This document shows, one piece after another, positions 56,290 to 64,000 of a stretch of 64,000 nucleotides of DNA. The first letter of the stretch is position 1. Every line of letters begins with the position of its first letter. The position numbers and the translations under genes were made by a program. The stretch is from contig OY759785.1 of assembly GCA_963662605.1 (NCBI GenBank), positions 2,108,001 to 2,172,000 of the forward strand. Direction: 5' to 3'. The notes under the pieces were generated by a model. That model had not been told where the DNA came from. It ran no database searches and saw nothing but the letters and a program-made list of their open reading frames with translations. Origin of the DNA: G963662605 sp963662605. Lineage in GTDB: Bacteria > Bacteroidota > Ignavibacteria > Ignavibacteriales > Ignavibacteriaceae.

Positions 56290-57315
56290 CTATTTATGAG
56301 AATGCCAGAAGCTATCAACTGCCATAATATGTTTTTCCTTTTCGTCGGCATGAAGAAAACTTCCCTCAAATGAATTTTTAGCAAGGATATATATGTCTTC
56401 CTTAGTCAATTTAAGGGCATTTGCAGTCTGTAAGTAATTTTCGTTGATATAACCTCCAAAATATGCCGGATCATCAGAATTGACTGTGGCACGTATCCCT
56501 AACTCAAGCATCTTTTTGAGCGGGTGATCTTTCAGATCGCTTACCACGCAAAGTTTCAGATTCGAAAGAGGGCAGACAGTTAAAGCGATTTTTCTTTGAG
56601 CAATCTCCTGCACGAGATTATCGTCGTCCAGAGCGCGGTTCCCATGGTCTATACGGGCTATCCGGAGGTTGTTCAGGGCATCCCAAACATATTCCGAAGG
56701 TCCCTCTTCACCGGCATGAGCTACCGTCATAAATCCAAGATGATGCGCTTTGTCATAGACTTTTTTGAATTTCGAAGGTGGATTTCCAACTTCCGCAGAA
56801 TCTAAGCCGACTCCGAGGATCAAGTCTTTATACGGTAGGGCTTCCTCGAGTGTTTTTAATGCTGATTCTTCATCAAGGTCTCTGAGAAAACACATAATGA
56901 GTTTTGAACTAATTCCTAATTTTAGCTTGGCATCCTCACAAGCCCGGTTAATGCCGTGTATTACGGTTTTGAATTCAACGCCTCTCGTGGTGTGGGTTTG
57001 AGGATCAAAGAACAATTCCGTATGTAGTACTTTTTCAGCATGGATCTTTGTGAAATATGCCCAGGTCATGTCATAGAAATCCTGCTCTGTTATTAATACT
57101 CCGGCTCCTTCATAATAAATATTAAGGAATTCTTGCAAATTATTAAAGCTATAAGCGTTTTTTAGTTCATCCACCGATGAGTATTTAATTGCAATGCCGT
57201 TCCTTTTCGCAATCTGAAACATCAATTCCGGTTCAAAAGTCCCCTCAATATGAAGGTGCAGTTCTGCTTTGGGTATCCCTTTAATAAACTGTTCAAGTGA
57301 TAAACTTTCGGGCAT
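56290..57315 (-). CDS. Adenine/adenosine deaminase, Aah1-like
   Basis: A 341-residue zinc-dependent amidohydrolase of the adenosine deaminase family. Metal ligands H20 and H22 in ELHLHIEGT, catalytic glutamate and His in VAHAGEEGP, HGNRAL, and the SDDPAYFG motif with the zinc Asp. HIEGTxEPELMFxxAxRN and SDDPAYFGGYI are more typical of adenine deaminases (yeast Aah1 type) than of adenosine deaminases, so adenine to hypoxanthine is my preferred reaction. The ATG at 57315 has AAGGAA six bases upstream; an in-frame start at 57378 would lie upstream of the promoter's -7 box and is rejected. Confidence 0.85.
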   Translation of the reverse strand: MPESLSLEQFIKGIPKAELHLHIEGTFEPELMFQIAKRNGIAIKYSSVDELKNAYSFNNLQEFLNIYYEGAGVLITEQDFYDMTWAYFTKIHAEKVLHTELFFDPQTHTTRGVEFKTVIHGINRACEDAKLKLGISSKLIMCFLRDLDEESALKTLEEALPYKDLILGVGLDSAEVGNPPSKFKKVYDKAHHLGFMTVAHAGEEGPSEYVWDALNNLRIARIDHGNRALDDDNLVQEIAQRKIALTVCPLSNLKLCVVSDLKDHPLKKMLELGIRATVNSDDPAYFGGYINENYLQTANALKLTKEDIYILAKNSFEGSFLHADEKEKHIMAVDSFWHSHK

Positions 57316-57367
57316 AAGATTCCTTAATACTATTATAAAAACATTAAAAATCGCATGTAGGTAACCA

Positions 57368-57411
57368 CAAAGATACATTTAAAAAATAAATGCCGGAAAT
57401 AAATTCCGGCA
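57368..57411 (-). promoter_or_regulatory. Deaminase promoter with inverted repeat over the -33 region
   Basis: On the minus strand TATCTTTG (57368-57375) is a perfect -7 box; 20 bases upstream is TTTC. The -33 element lies within a perfect inverted repeat, TGCCGGAA (57391-57398) and TTCCGGCA (57404-57411), a likely operator or hairpin. Confidence 0.5.
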
Positions 57412-57487
57412 TAATTAAGGAATTTTAATAGCTGGAAGTCTGTGTAAAATTTAATTAATTATGTTATCTCATCTACTTTCTTTACAA

Positions 57488-57518
57488 TTTACCGGCAATT
57501 TCTAAATTCGTATATTTA
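57488..57518 (+). promoter_or_regulatory. Candidate promoter of the alpha/beta hydrolase gene
   Basis: TTTA (57488-57491), 19 bases, TATATTTA (57511-57518): one mismatch in each box of the Bacteroidetes consensus, about 20 bases from the ATG at 57539. Confidence 0.45.
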
Positions 57519-57538
57519 TAAAAAAAATATGGAATTGT

Positions 57539-58957
57539 ATGCACCGGTTTAAATTTACACTTATTATTTTCTGTTGGCTGATATTACACGCCCAATCATT
57601 TGCTCAATTAAACACCTTGGAAACTGAATTTGGCGGGAGATGGCAGGGTGATTTAGAACTACCAAACAAGAAACTGGTATTGATCTTTAACATTGCTAAG
57701 AATCAGGCAGGTGTATATTCTGCAACGCTTGATGTGCCCGAACAAGGCGCTAAAGGCATATTATCGGATAAGGTAACTACTTACAAAGACTCCATAGAAG
57801 TCAAATACCGTAATCTTATAGCCTCATTTATCGGTGTTTTGACAGCAGATTCCAATATGATTAAGGGTGAGTGGAAACAGAGTGGTAAAACCTTCCCTTT
57901 AATTCTCAGAAAAAATGATAAAGAGTTTATAATACGAAGAGAGCAGGATCCTGTCCCGCCATTGAAGTACCATGAAGAAGAAGTCACGATTCAAAATACC
58001 AAGGCAGGGATAACTCTTGCCGGTACTCTTACATATCCGAAAAACGGTACAAAATTTCCGGCGGTTGTCCTTATCACCGGTTCAGGAAAGCAAAACAGAA
58101 ATGAGGAAATATTCGGACACCGGCCATTCTTAGTTATTGCTGATTATTTAACCCAATTAGGGATTGCTGTACTTAGGGTGGATGACAGGGGCGCTGGTAA
58201 ATCAACCGGTGATTTCGCCAGCTCTACGACTGCTGATTTCGCAACTGATGTTGAGGCAGAAGTAAATTACTTAAAAGCACGAAAGGAGATTGATGCTAAG
58301 AGAATTGGATTAATCGGACATAGTGAAGGCGGACTTATAGCACCAATGGTCGCAAATAATGACAAAAAAATTGCATTTGTCGTACTTATGGCAGCACCGG
58401 GATTATCGGGAGACAAGATATTAGTGAGACAAACCGAAGATCTCGGCAAGGCAGCAGGAACGGATTCATCAATTCTGGCGGCCTCCGTGGCTTTTAATAA
58501 AAGAGTCTACCGGTTTATAAAAACGGAAAAGGATAGCGCAGCAGCATATGAAAAACTGTTTGATGGATATTTACGGTATTATGAATCGGTTGGTCAGAAC
58601 GCCGTGAATAAAGAGGATATTGCAAATCAGGTAAAGGCATTACAAACCAAATGGTTGAAATATTTTATGATGTATAATCCTGAACCGGCATTAAAAAAAC
58701 TCAAATGCCCGGTATTAGTTTTAAACGGAGAGAAAGACTTACAAGTCTCTGCAAAAGAAAATCTTCCGGCAATTAAAAAAGCTCTAAATGAAGCCGGTAA
58801 TAAAAATTTTAAGGTTCTGGAGATTAAAGGGGTTAATCATCTGTTTCAAACCGCCACGACGGGAAGTCCTTCAGAGTATGCCGGAATTGGCGAGACAATT
58901 TCTTTTGATGTCCTCAATACTATCGGCGAATGGATAAAAGGTGTTGTAAAAAAATGA
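57539..58957 (+). CDS. Secreted alpha/beta hydrolase with N-terminal beta domain
   Basis: A 472-residue exported hydrolase. Signal peptide 1-22 (ends SFAQL). Residues about 25-130 form a small beta domain (FGGRWQGDLELPNKKLVLIF) seen in front of many Bacteroidota alpha/beta hydrolases. The hydrolase domain (about 150-470) has GTLTYPKNG, the oxyanion region LITGSGKQNRNE, nucleophile elbow GHSEGG, acid in VLNGEKDLQV and His in KGVNHLFQ. This is the S33/DUF3887-like serine hydrolase type, often an acyl esterase or peptidase; the substrate is unknown. It converges on the GT39-like gene with a 7-base gap. Confidence 0.82.
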   Translation: MHRFKFTLIIFCWLILHAQSFAQLNTLETEFGGRWQGDLELPNKKLVLIFNIAKNQAGVYSATLDVPEQGAKGILSDKVTTYKDSIEVKYRNLIASFIGVLTADSNMIKGEWKQSGKTFPLILRKNDKEFIIRREQDPVPPLKYHEEEVTIQNTKAGITLAGTLTYPKNGTKFPAVVLITGSGKQNRNEEIFGHRPFLVIADYLTQLGIAVLRVDDRGAGKSTGDFASSTTADFATDVEAEVNYLKARKEIDAKRIGLIGHSEGGLIAPMVANNDKKIAFVVLMAAPGLSGDKILVRQTEDLGKAAGTDSSILAASVAFNKRVYRFIKTEKDSAAAYEKLFDGYLRYYESVGQNAVNKEDIANQVKALQTKWLKYFMMYNPEPALKKLKCPVLVLNGEKDLQVSAKENLPAIKKALNEAGNKNFKVLEIKGVNHLFQTATTGSPSEYAGIGETISFDVLNTIGEWIKGVVKK

Positions 58958-58964
58958 TATTGTG

Positions 58965-60641
58965 TCATCTTCTGAAGGAAGAACAACTGACTTTCATGGA
59001 AAGATTTACTGACACTTCCTTTTGAAAGAGCCAGGAATAGTAAGGTGCGGTTTTGATAACGGTGTAGTTTTGCATTTTCCCGAATGTAAGAATAAAACTG
59101 TCGTCCCGAACCCACCACCACGTCTTGTCCGGGGACTTCCGGTATAAAGGATCATAACAATACCATCCGTTGAATTCAAATCCACCATCTATTGATTCCG
59201 GTTTTACGTGAAGTTCATTCATCGTGTAGTCCAACAACTGCCACCGGTTTCTATTCCATGCGAAATAGTCATGCGTTGAAAGGATTGTAAAGAGTCCAAA
59301 CACGATTACAATTGCTAAGGCAATTCTTAACGGTAATCGTTGGCTCATGAGGTCAACATCAGGAATCCTTCTCAATAGCAAAAATAAAACTAAGGGGATA
59401 TGCAGCAATAAGTACCTGTCGTAAAACTCGCCGAAGCATAATGGGATGGTGAAAAAGATCAGTAATGCTATGATAAATATTTCCGAAGAGTATAAAACAA
59501 TGGAGCCGGACTTAACCTTTTTAAGATAATATCTTATTTTTTTTACGAAAAGCAGAGCAAGTAAAGTCCCTCCATAAATTCCTATTGCCGTAACTATTGC
59601 CCAAATACTATCCGGAATAAACGGAATATTTTTTCGTAAAAGATAATCGGCATCTTTTAACGTAGCCGGTCCAATCCCATATGTCCAAATCAAATTAGGC
59701 CTCAATGGCATCAATTTATGAAGCGCGTATAACACAATTAATACGCATATGGTAAATATTGTCGTATAAATGAACAATCGTTTGGTAAACTCATTCCTCA
59801 CTGCTAATTTTTTTGTAAAAAGAATAAGAAGCGGGCTAAGAAAGACACCAAGATATAGAAAAATCATACCGCCGGTTTTTAACAATGGTGCAATGCCAAA
59901 CAGTTTTGAGGCGGTGAACGTCTCACGCAGGTTTTCCATTCTTGAGTTGGTAGTGAAAGGCGATGGACCGGAAAAATGTATGTTGTCCTGAAAAATAATC
60001 AGAACAGCTAATGATATGAATAATAGCAGCAGGGGATTTAGTCTTTTTGCTATGCTCACTTTATGGTTGAAGAAGAAAACAAGTGCGAAAGATAATAGAA
60101 ACAGCAATCCGATCTGGCGCACAAATATCGAAATGATGGAGAATAGAAGTGCGGGTAACAGATACATGTATTTTTCAGTATGAAAAAATCTGAGATAAAA
60201 ATATACCGCGGCCATACCTACCGCAAAGAATGGTATATCGGTCATAAAAGTAAGAGAGGATGCAGTAAAAAGTGGATTCGAGATTATAAAAAGAACCGAA
60301 AACAATCTTAAAAACCTATTTTCGGAAAACTCCAATATGGTCAGATAGATAAAGATAAGGCTTATAAGGCTCAGGATAAATGTTGAGAAACGCAAAACTT
60401 CGAAAGAAAAACCAAAAGCCTTGCAGAATAATGAGCCCCAGACAGCTTGTGGAAGCAAAGGCAAACTTCCCCAACCGGTAAGTTGAAAACTCCCGGTATC
60501 CAATAAAATTTTAACGGTGCGGGAGTAAGACCAGTCATCGTTGGTGGGGAAATTACCACGAGGATTTATAATTAGGACTATACCTATGTATATACATAAC
60601 AAGCACACCAACTCTAATATATTTTTATACCGCGGCTTCAA
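58965..60641 (-). CDS. GT39/ArnT-like membrane glycosyltransferase
   Basis: A 558-residue polytopic protein with about 11-12 hydrophobic helices. After the first helix comes FPTNDDWSYSRTV, the acidic pair typical of the catalytic first loop of GT-C enzymes (PMT/ArnT type), and TDIPFFAVGMAAVYFYLRFF follows the family pattern. The soluble C-terminal tail is about 90 residues. It would use a polyprenyl-phosphate sugar as donor at the outer face of the inner membrane; the acceptor cannot be read. The start is TTG at 60641, with AAGG five bases upstream. Confidence 0.8.
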   Translation of the reverse strand: MKPRYKNILELVCLLCIYIGIVLIINPRGNFPTNDDWSYSRTVKILLDTGSFQLTGWGSLPLLPQAVWGSLFCKAFGFSFEVLRFSTFILSLISLIFIYLTILEFSENRFLRLFSVLFIISNPLFTASSLTFMTDIPFFAVGMAAVYFYLRFFHTEKYMYLLPALLFSIISIFVRQIGLLFLLSFALVFFFNHKVSIAKRLNPLLLLFISLAVLIIFQDNIHFSGPSPFTTNSRMENLRETFTASKLFGIAPLLKTGGMIFLYLGVFLSPLLILFTKKLAVRNEFTKRLFIYTTIFTICVLIVLYALHKLMPLRPNLIWTYGIGPATLKDADYLLRKNIPFIPDSIWAIVTAIGIYGGTLLALLFVKKIRYYLKKVKSGSIVLYSSEIFIIALLIFFTIPLCFGEFYDRYLLLHIPLVLFLLLRRIPDVDLMSQRLPLRIALAIVIVFGLFTILSTHDYFAWNRNRWQLLDYTMNELHVKPESIDGGFEFNGWYCYDPLYRKSPDKTWWWVRDDSFILTFGKMQNYTVIKTAPYYSWLFQKEVSVNLSMKVSCSSFRR

Positions 60642-60754
60642 CCGAACCTTATCAATTATTGAAGATATATCGTGTATAAAAATATACCAAAATATTTCCG
60701 GTTCTCGAAGATAATTTCACTCTTGAAAAATCAGGATAGCTATTTTGTGGTTAT

Positions 60755-60937
60755 TCAGAAACTTTTGAATGTCTTCCTGTCTATTGTATGTTTATAGTGT
60801 CTATTGGCCTTGCTATCGCAATGTGTTTTTAATGATGAGAAATCATTGAAAAGAAAATGTGCGAACTTCCGGGAATGAACGTAAAAATTCGGAGGGTTAA
60901 AAAGTGAGCGTATTTCCAAGATGGCTTTTGATTTCAT
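60755..60937 (-). CDS. Possible small protein of unknown function
   Basis: A 60-residue frame, basic and rich in Phe, Ser and Lys (starts MKSKAILEIRSLFNPPNF). AAAGGAG lies seven bases before its ATG, one of the best ribosome sites in the window, which is the main reason to list it. I recognise no family, no signal peptide and no membrane helix. It may be a real small gene, a gene remnant, or chance. Confidence 0.3.
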   Translation of the reverse strand: MKSKAILEIRSLFNPPNFYVHSRKFAHFLFNDFSSLKTHCDSKANRHYKHTIDRKTFKSF

Positions 60938-61005
60938 GTTCGTGCTCCTTTGTCAGCAGGAACTTACATCTTCGGGTATTAATTGTCAATGGATAAATTC
61001 TACAT

Positions 61006-61022
61006 TGTGATATAAAATCACA
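61006..61022. promoter_or_regulatory. TGTGAT-N5-ATCACA palindrome, candidate CRP/FNR-type site
   Basis: Perfect 6-bp arms around 5 bases, about 50 bases upstream of the MoeB-like gene. The arms match CRP/FNR half-sites, but the centre is one base longer than the usual TGTGA-N6-TCACA. Confidence 0.3.
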
Positions 61023-61072
61023 CGTCTCTAAATTACAAATATGGTTATATTAACATTTTATTTATCGTGAAT

Positions 61073-62218
61073 ATGCAAGTGATTAACGACGAAATTTCGA
61101 ATAGCGAGATGCAGAGATACTCAAGACATATAAATTTGAGTGAAATTGGCATTGTCGGCCAACAAAAATTAAAAAAATCTAAAGTGTTGATCGTCGGATT
61201 AGGCGGATTGGGTTCACCTGCGGCATTATATCTTGCTGCGGCAGGAGTCGGGACATTAGGTATTGTTGACCATGATACGATAAGTCTTGACAATTTACAG
61301 CGGCAGATATTATATGCAGATAGCCAAGTTGGAATATATAAAGCTGACGCAGCCAAAGAACGATTGAACGGAATTAATCCTCATATCACAATAACCATTT
61401 ATAAGGATAGGATAACTTCATCCAATGCCATGGACATGATTCGTGAATATGATCTTGTTTTGGACTGTACTGATAATTTCCCTGTGCGGTACTTGATTAA
61501 TGATGCATGCATTATGGCAGGGAAGCCATATGTATATGGTGCAGTATATAAATTTGAAGGGCAGGTAAGCGTTTTTGGCTTAAAGGATAGTGGATGTTAC
61601 CGTTGTCTATTCCCGGAGCCGCCGGAGCCGGAATTAATTCCGAATTGTGCTGATGGGGGCGTTTTAGGTGTTTTACCGGGCATAATTGGAACTTTACAGG
61701 CCACTGAAGCGATTAAATTACTGTTGGATATCGGTGAACCACTTAACGGGAAAATGCTCTTATTTGATGCTTTAGCAATGGACTTTCGGATAATGAACAT
61801 CAAAAGGGATGATAATTGTAAGTTATGTGGAAAAAATCCGGTGATTAAAGAATTAAACGACTACGAAATTGAGTGTAAAAACATGAATATATTAGAAGAG
61901 GCGGAAGTTACCGTCGTTGAACTTAAAAAACTGTTAGATAGAAATTCAAAACTACAAATTATAGACGTTAGAGAAGTCGGCGAATATACTGAAGGTGGAA
62001 TGGAAGATGCAAAATTGATTCCTCTGGGACAGGTTGTACAGCGTATGCCGGAATTGGATGACTCGTCAACTGCTTACATGATTTGCCGGTCAGGAAAAAG
62101 AAGTGCTACGGCAATCCGGTCACTAAAAAATGCCGGATATAAAGGCGAAATGAAGAACGTTACCGGCGGCATGCTCGCGTGGTCGTCGGAAATTGATCCG
62201 TCAATTTCCGTGCATTAA
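61073..62218 (+). CDS. MoeB/ThiF-family adenylyltransferase with C-terminal rhodanese
   Basis: About 381 residues. The E1-like domain (1-260) has RYSRHINLSEIG, the ATP motif GLGGLGSPAALYLAAAG, DNLQRQ, zinc-type CxxC pairs in CYRC and CKLC, and NCADGGVLGVLPGIIGT with the conserved Cys. A rhodanese domain follows (about 275-381) with active-site Cys in MICRSGKRSAT. Such fusions adenylate and sulfurylate the C-terminal glycine of MoaD, ThiS or similar carriers, for molybdopterin or thiamine synthesis. No carrier gene is adjacent, so the pathway is open. ATG 61073 is preferred; GTG 61067 is two codons upstream. Confidence 0.87.
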   Translation: MQVINDEISNSEMQRYSRHINLSEIGIVGQQKLKKSKVLIVGLGGLGSPAALYLAAAGVGTLGIVDHDTISLDNLQRQILYADSQVGIYKADAAKERLNGINPHITITIYKDRITSSNAMDMIREYDLVLDCTDNFPVRYLINDACIMAGKPYVYGAVYKFEGQVSVFGLKDSGCYRCLFPEPPEPELIPNCADGGVLGVLPGIIGTLQATEAIKLLLDIGEPLNGKMLLFDALAMDFRIMNIKRDDNCKLCGKNPVIKELNDYEIECKNMNILEEAEVTVVELKKLLDRNSKLQIIDVREVGEYTEGGMEDAKLIPLGQVVQRMPELDDSSTAYMICRSGKRSATAIRSLKNAGYKGEMKNVTGGMLAWSSEIDPSISVH

Positions 62219-62314
62219 GCAATAGTAAATTCGATTCACGAATCGGTATATTTACATTGTAAAATATTGCAGAAATTACTATAATTTTAATTAAAATTTT
62301 TAATAGGTGTTGCA

Positions 62315-64000
62315 TTGTTCATCAAGTCAAGTGACAAACCCGCGCTGCTATGGCAAGAAAAGAGTGTTACGTATAACGAATTGCTCCAGCATATTAATTA
62401 CTATTCGACTCTGTATAGTAACTCCAATACTACTAAAGTCGCAATCTATTCCGGAAATCGTTTTGAATGGGTTTATGCATTCTATTCTACATGGAAAAAC
62501 AGGGCAGTGGTTGTTCCCATAGATTTTTTGGCACAACCGGATGAAATCGCGTACATTCTAAATGACAGTAAACCGGAAGTAATCTTCTGTTCGAGTGAAA
62601 CTGCTGAAACAATGAAAGAAGTCACTCCGTTGTTGACATACGAATTACAGATGTATGTTTTTGACGATTTGAAATATAATGTTGCTGATTACGCGATAGA
62701 AGAAATTGTTGAATCGAATGTGCATGAAACTGCGGTAATTATATATACTTCAGGAACGACCGGTTCTCCAAAAGGGGTGATGCTGTCTTACGATAACCTT
62801 TTAGCAAACCTGGTAAGCGTTTGCAAGGAAGTACCCATTTACACTTCTGAGCGCACTTTGTTGTGCCTGTTACCGCTGCATCACATATTTCCGCTTCTCG
62901 GTTCTATGGTGGCGCCGTTATATGTCGAATCGAGAATGGCGTTCTCACCGTCTGTGAATTCCGCTGATATTATTGATACTCTGCAAAGGCATAAAGTCGC
63001 TATTATTATCGGGGTACCCCGACTGTATGATGCCATTCGAAATGGTATCATGGAGAAGATCAATCAACGTCTCGTTGCCAGAATAATATTTAAAGTTGCG
63101 AGAATTCTTGGATCAAGGAAATTTTCAAAAAAGGTTTTCAAGGCGGTACATGAACGGTTTGGTGGAAATCTGGACTATTTAGTTTGTGGCGGGGCAAAAC
63201 TCAATGAAGATCTTGGCAATGATTATAAAACACTCGGTTTTGAAATTCTGGAAGGTTTCGGAATGACTGAAGCCGCCCCAATGATAACTTTTACGCGCCC
63301 CAACGATTGGAAGATCGGGTCGGCAGGCAAGTTACTTCCCGGCGTGGACTTTAAGGTCGTGAACCATGAAATTCTTGTGAGAGGACGAAATATTACTTCC
63401 GGCTATTATGGCAAGCCGGAAGAAACTGCAAGTGTTATCAAGGATGGTTGGCTTCATACCGGGGACACCGGCTATATTGATAAAAAAGGGTATGTTCATA
63501 TTACCGGCAGAACTAAAGAGATTATTGTTTTATCAAACGGCAAGAATATCAATCCTGAGGAAGTCGAACATAAGATAAATGGCATCAGTGATTTCATTGC
63601 AGAAGTAGCTGTATTTAGTAAGAACGATCAATTGCAGGCTATCATTTGTCCGGATTTCAAGAAACTTCGCGAAAAATCCGTTCTTAATCTTGAAGAAATG
63701 TTCAAGGTTGAGGTAATAGAAAAATACAACCGGGTTTCTTCACCTTATAAAAAGATCACAAAACTATACCTCTCAAAAGAAGAATTACCAAAAACCCGCC
63801 TTGGGAAAATACAGCGTTTCAAATTGGCTGAACTGGCAGAAAAGGGAACAACGGGGAAGAGAAGATTTAAAAAAGAACCCGCGTTTGAAGAATATGTGGT
63901 GATTAAGGAATTTTTGGAAAGCCAGAAGAAAAGTAAAATATTTCCCGATGACCATCTCGAAATAGATTTAGCACTTGATTCACTTGATAAAATTAATCTA
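62315..64000 (+). CDS. Acyl-CoA/acyl-ACP ligase with carrier domain, 3' end beyond window
   Basis: 562 codons are visible from TTG 62315 (AGG seven bases upstream) and the frame runs off the window. The AMP-binding domain (1 to about 500) has the P-loop YTSGTTGSPKGVMLS, GFGMTEAAP, HTGDTGYID and the late lysine region TRLGKIQRF, as in long-chain fatty-acid ligases. The last visible residues (LEIDLALDSLDKINL) are the start of an acyl-carrier domain with the phosphopantetheine serine in DSL. The protein probably continues with the rest of the carrier and perhaps a PlsC-type acyltransferase, as in related multidomain proteins; that part is not visible. Confidence 0.88.
   Translation, partial: MFIKSSDKPALLWQEKSVTYNELLQHINYYSTLYSNSNTTKVAIYSGNRFEWVYAFYSTWKNRAVVVPIDFLAQPDEIAYILNDSKPEVIFCSSETAETMKEVTPLLTYELQMYVFDDLKYNVADYAIEEIVESNVHETAVIIYTSGTTGSPKGVMLSYDNLLANLVSVCKEVPIYTSERTLLCLLPLHHIFPLLGSMVAPLYVESRMAFSPSVNSADIIDTLQRHKVAIIIGVPRLYDAIRNGIMEKINQRLVARIIFKVARILGSRKFSKKVFKAVHERFGGNLDYLVCGGAKLNEDLGNDYKTLGFEILEGFGMTEAAPMITFTRPNDWKIGSAGKLLPGVDFKVVNHEILVRGRNITSGYYGKPEETASVIKDGWLHTGDTGYIDKKGYVHITGRTKEIIVLSNGKNINPEEVEHKINGISDFIAEVAVFSKNDQLQAIICPDFKKLREKSVLNLEEMFKVEVIEKYNRVSSPYKKITKLYLSKEELPKTRLGKIQRFKLAELAEKGTTGKRRFKKEPAFEEYVVIKEFLESQKKSKIFPDDHLEIDLALDSLDKINL

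Larger units (their letters stand above)
60642..61066. other. Intergenic region with a possible small gene and a palindrome
   Basis: 425 bases between two divergent genes. It holds a 60-codon minus-strand frame with a strong ribosome site (60755-60937), and a TGTGAT-N5-ATCACA palindrome (61006-61022). No RNA gene was recognised. Confidence 0.5.

Noticed and set aside
57316..57378. N-terminal extension of the deaminase
   Set aside because: The extension covers the -7 promoter box, while ATG 57315 has a good ribosome site and starts the conserved family sequence.
1..64000. tRNA, rRNA or known riboswitch
   Set aside because: No cloverleaf-like segments, rRNA stretches or recognisable riboswitch cores were found by eye in the intergenic regions.

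Overview
The window looks like a chromosomal segment of a Bacteroidota/Chlorobiota-group bacterium, most probably an Ignavibacteriota (Ignavibacteria) relative. Grounds seen in the sequence: at least six secreted proteins end in a type IX secretion (T9SS) sorting domain with the core NYPNPFNPSTTIxF, which is very frequent in Ignavibacteria; two PorV/FadL-like barrels and a TonB-dependent receptor with a carboxypeptidase-regulatory N-terminus are present; and several promoters fit the Bacteroidetes pattern TTTG-N19/20-TAnnTTTG. TTG is a common start codon. The taxonomic call is inference. I saw no rRNA, tRNA, CRISPR array, transposase or integrase.

Layout. 1-18.8 kb is a mixed, mostly housekeeping or surface region: a partial outer-membrane-type protein, a beta-CASP metallo-hydrolase, a TPR membrane protein, a large Fn3/dockerin-like surface protein, a lipoprotein esterase, an MFS exporter, a YgjV-GNAT-like fusion, an ArsR-DUF2087-GIY-YIG fusion regulator with an inverted repeat around its promoter, a secreted endonuclease I with five tandem modules, a HAD phosphatase and a beta-hydroxyacid dehydrogenase. 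19.0-56.2 kb is a polyuronate-utilisation region, all on the plus strand. 56.3-64 kb returns to ordinary genes: adenine/adenosine deaminase, alpha/beta hydrolase, GT39-like membrane protein, MoeB-rhodanese, and a truncated acyl-CoA ligase with the start of an acyl-carrier domain.

The polyuronate region. It holds a secreted pectate lyase; a TonB-dependent receptor followed by a T9SS surface protein, two outer-membrane barrels and a G8-like surface protein (no SusD seen); three PF05426-type alginate lyase paralogues that keep the Asn-His/Arg/Tyr catalytic set; a beta-helix surface protein; a GH88-GH2 fusion; a lamin-tail-like protein; a GntR/FadR regulator; an SDR (probable DEH reductase); a PL17 oligoalginate lyase; a KdgF cupin; an ExuT-like transporter; a heparinase II/III-type lyase; an esterase; KDG kinase; a PL6 lyase; and a second Fn3/dockerin-like giant. 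Read as a pathway: surface lyases cut alginate-like or other uronic-acid polymers, oligomers cross the outer membrane through the receptor, PL17 and PF05426 enzymes release unsaturated uronates, KdgF opens these to DEH, the SDR reduces DEH to KDG, and KDG kinase yields KDPG. KDPG aldolase is not in the window. The GH88-GH2 fusion, esterase and heparinase-like enzyme suggest the natural substrate is more complex than plain alginate, or that several uronans are used.

The most unusual items are the SusD-less, T9SS-linked uptake module, the GH88-GH2 fusion, the ArsR-DUF2087-GIY-YIG fusion with its promoter inverted repeat, the paired dockerin-like giants, and a lyase gene whose signal peptide has no ATG/GTG/TTG start.
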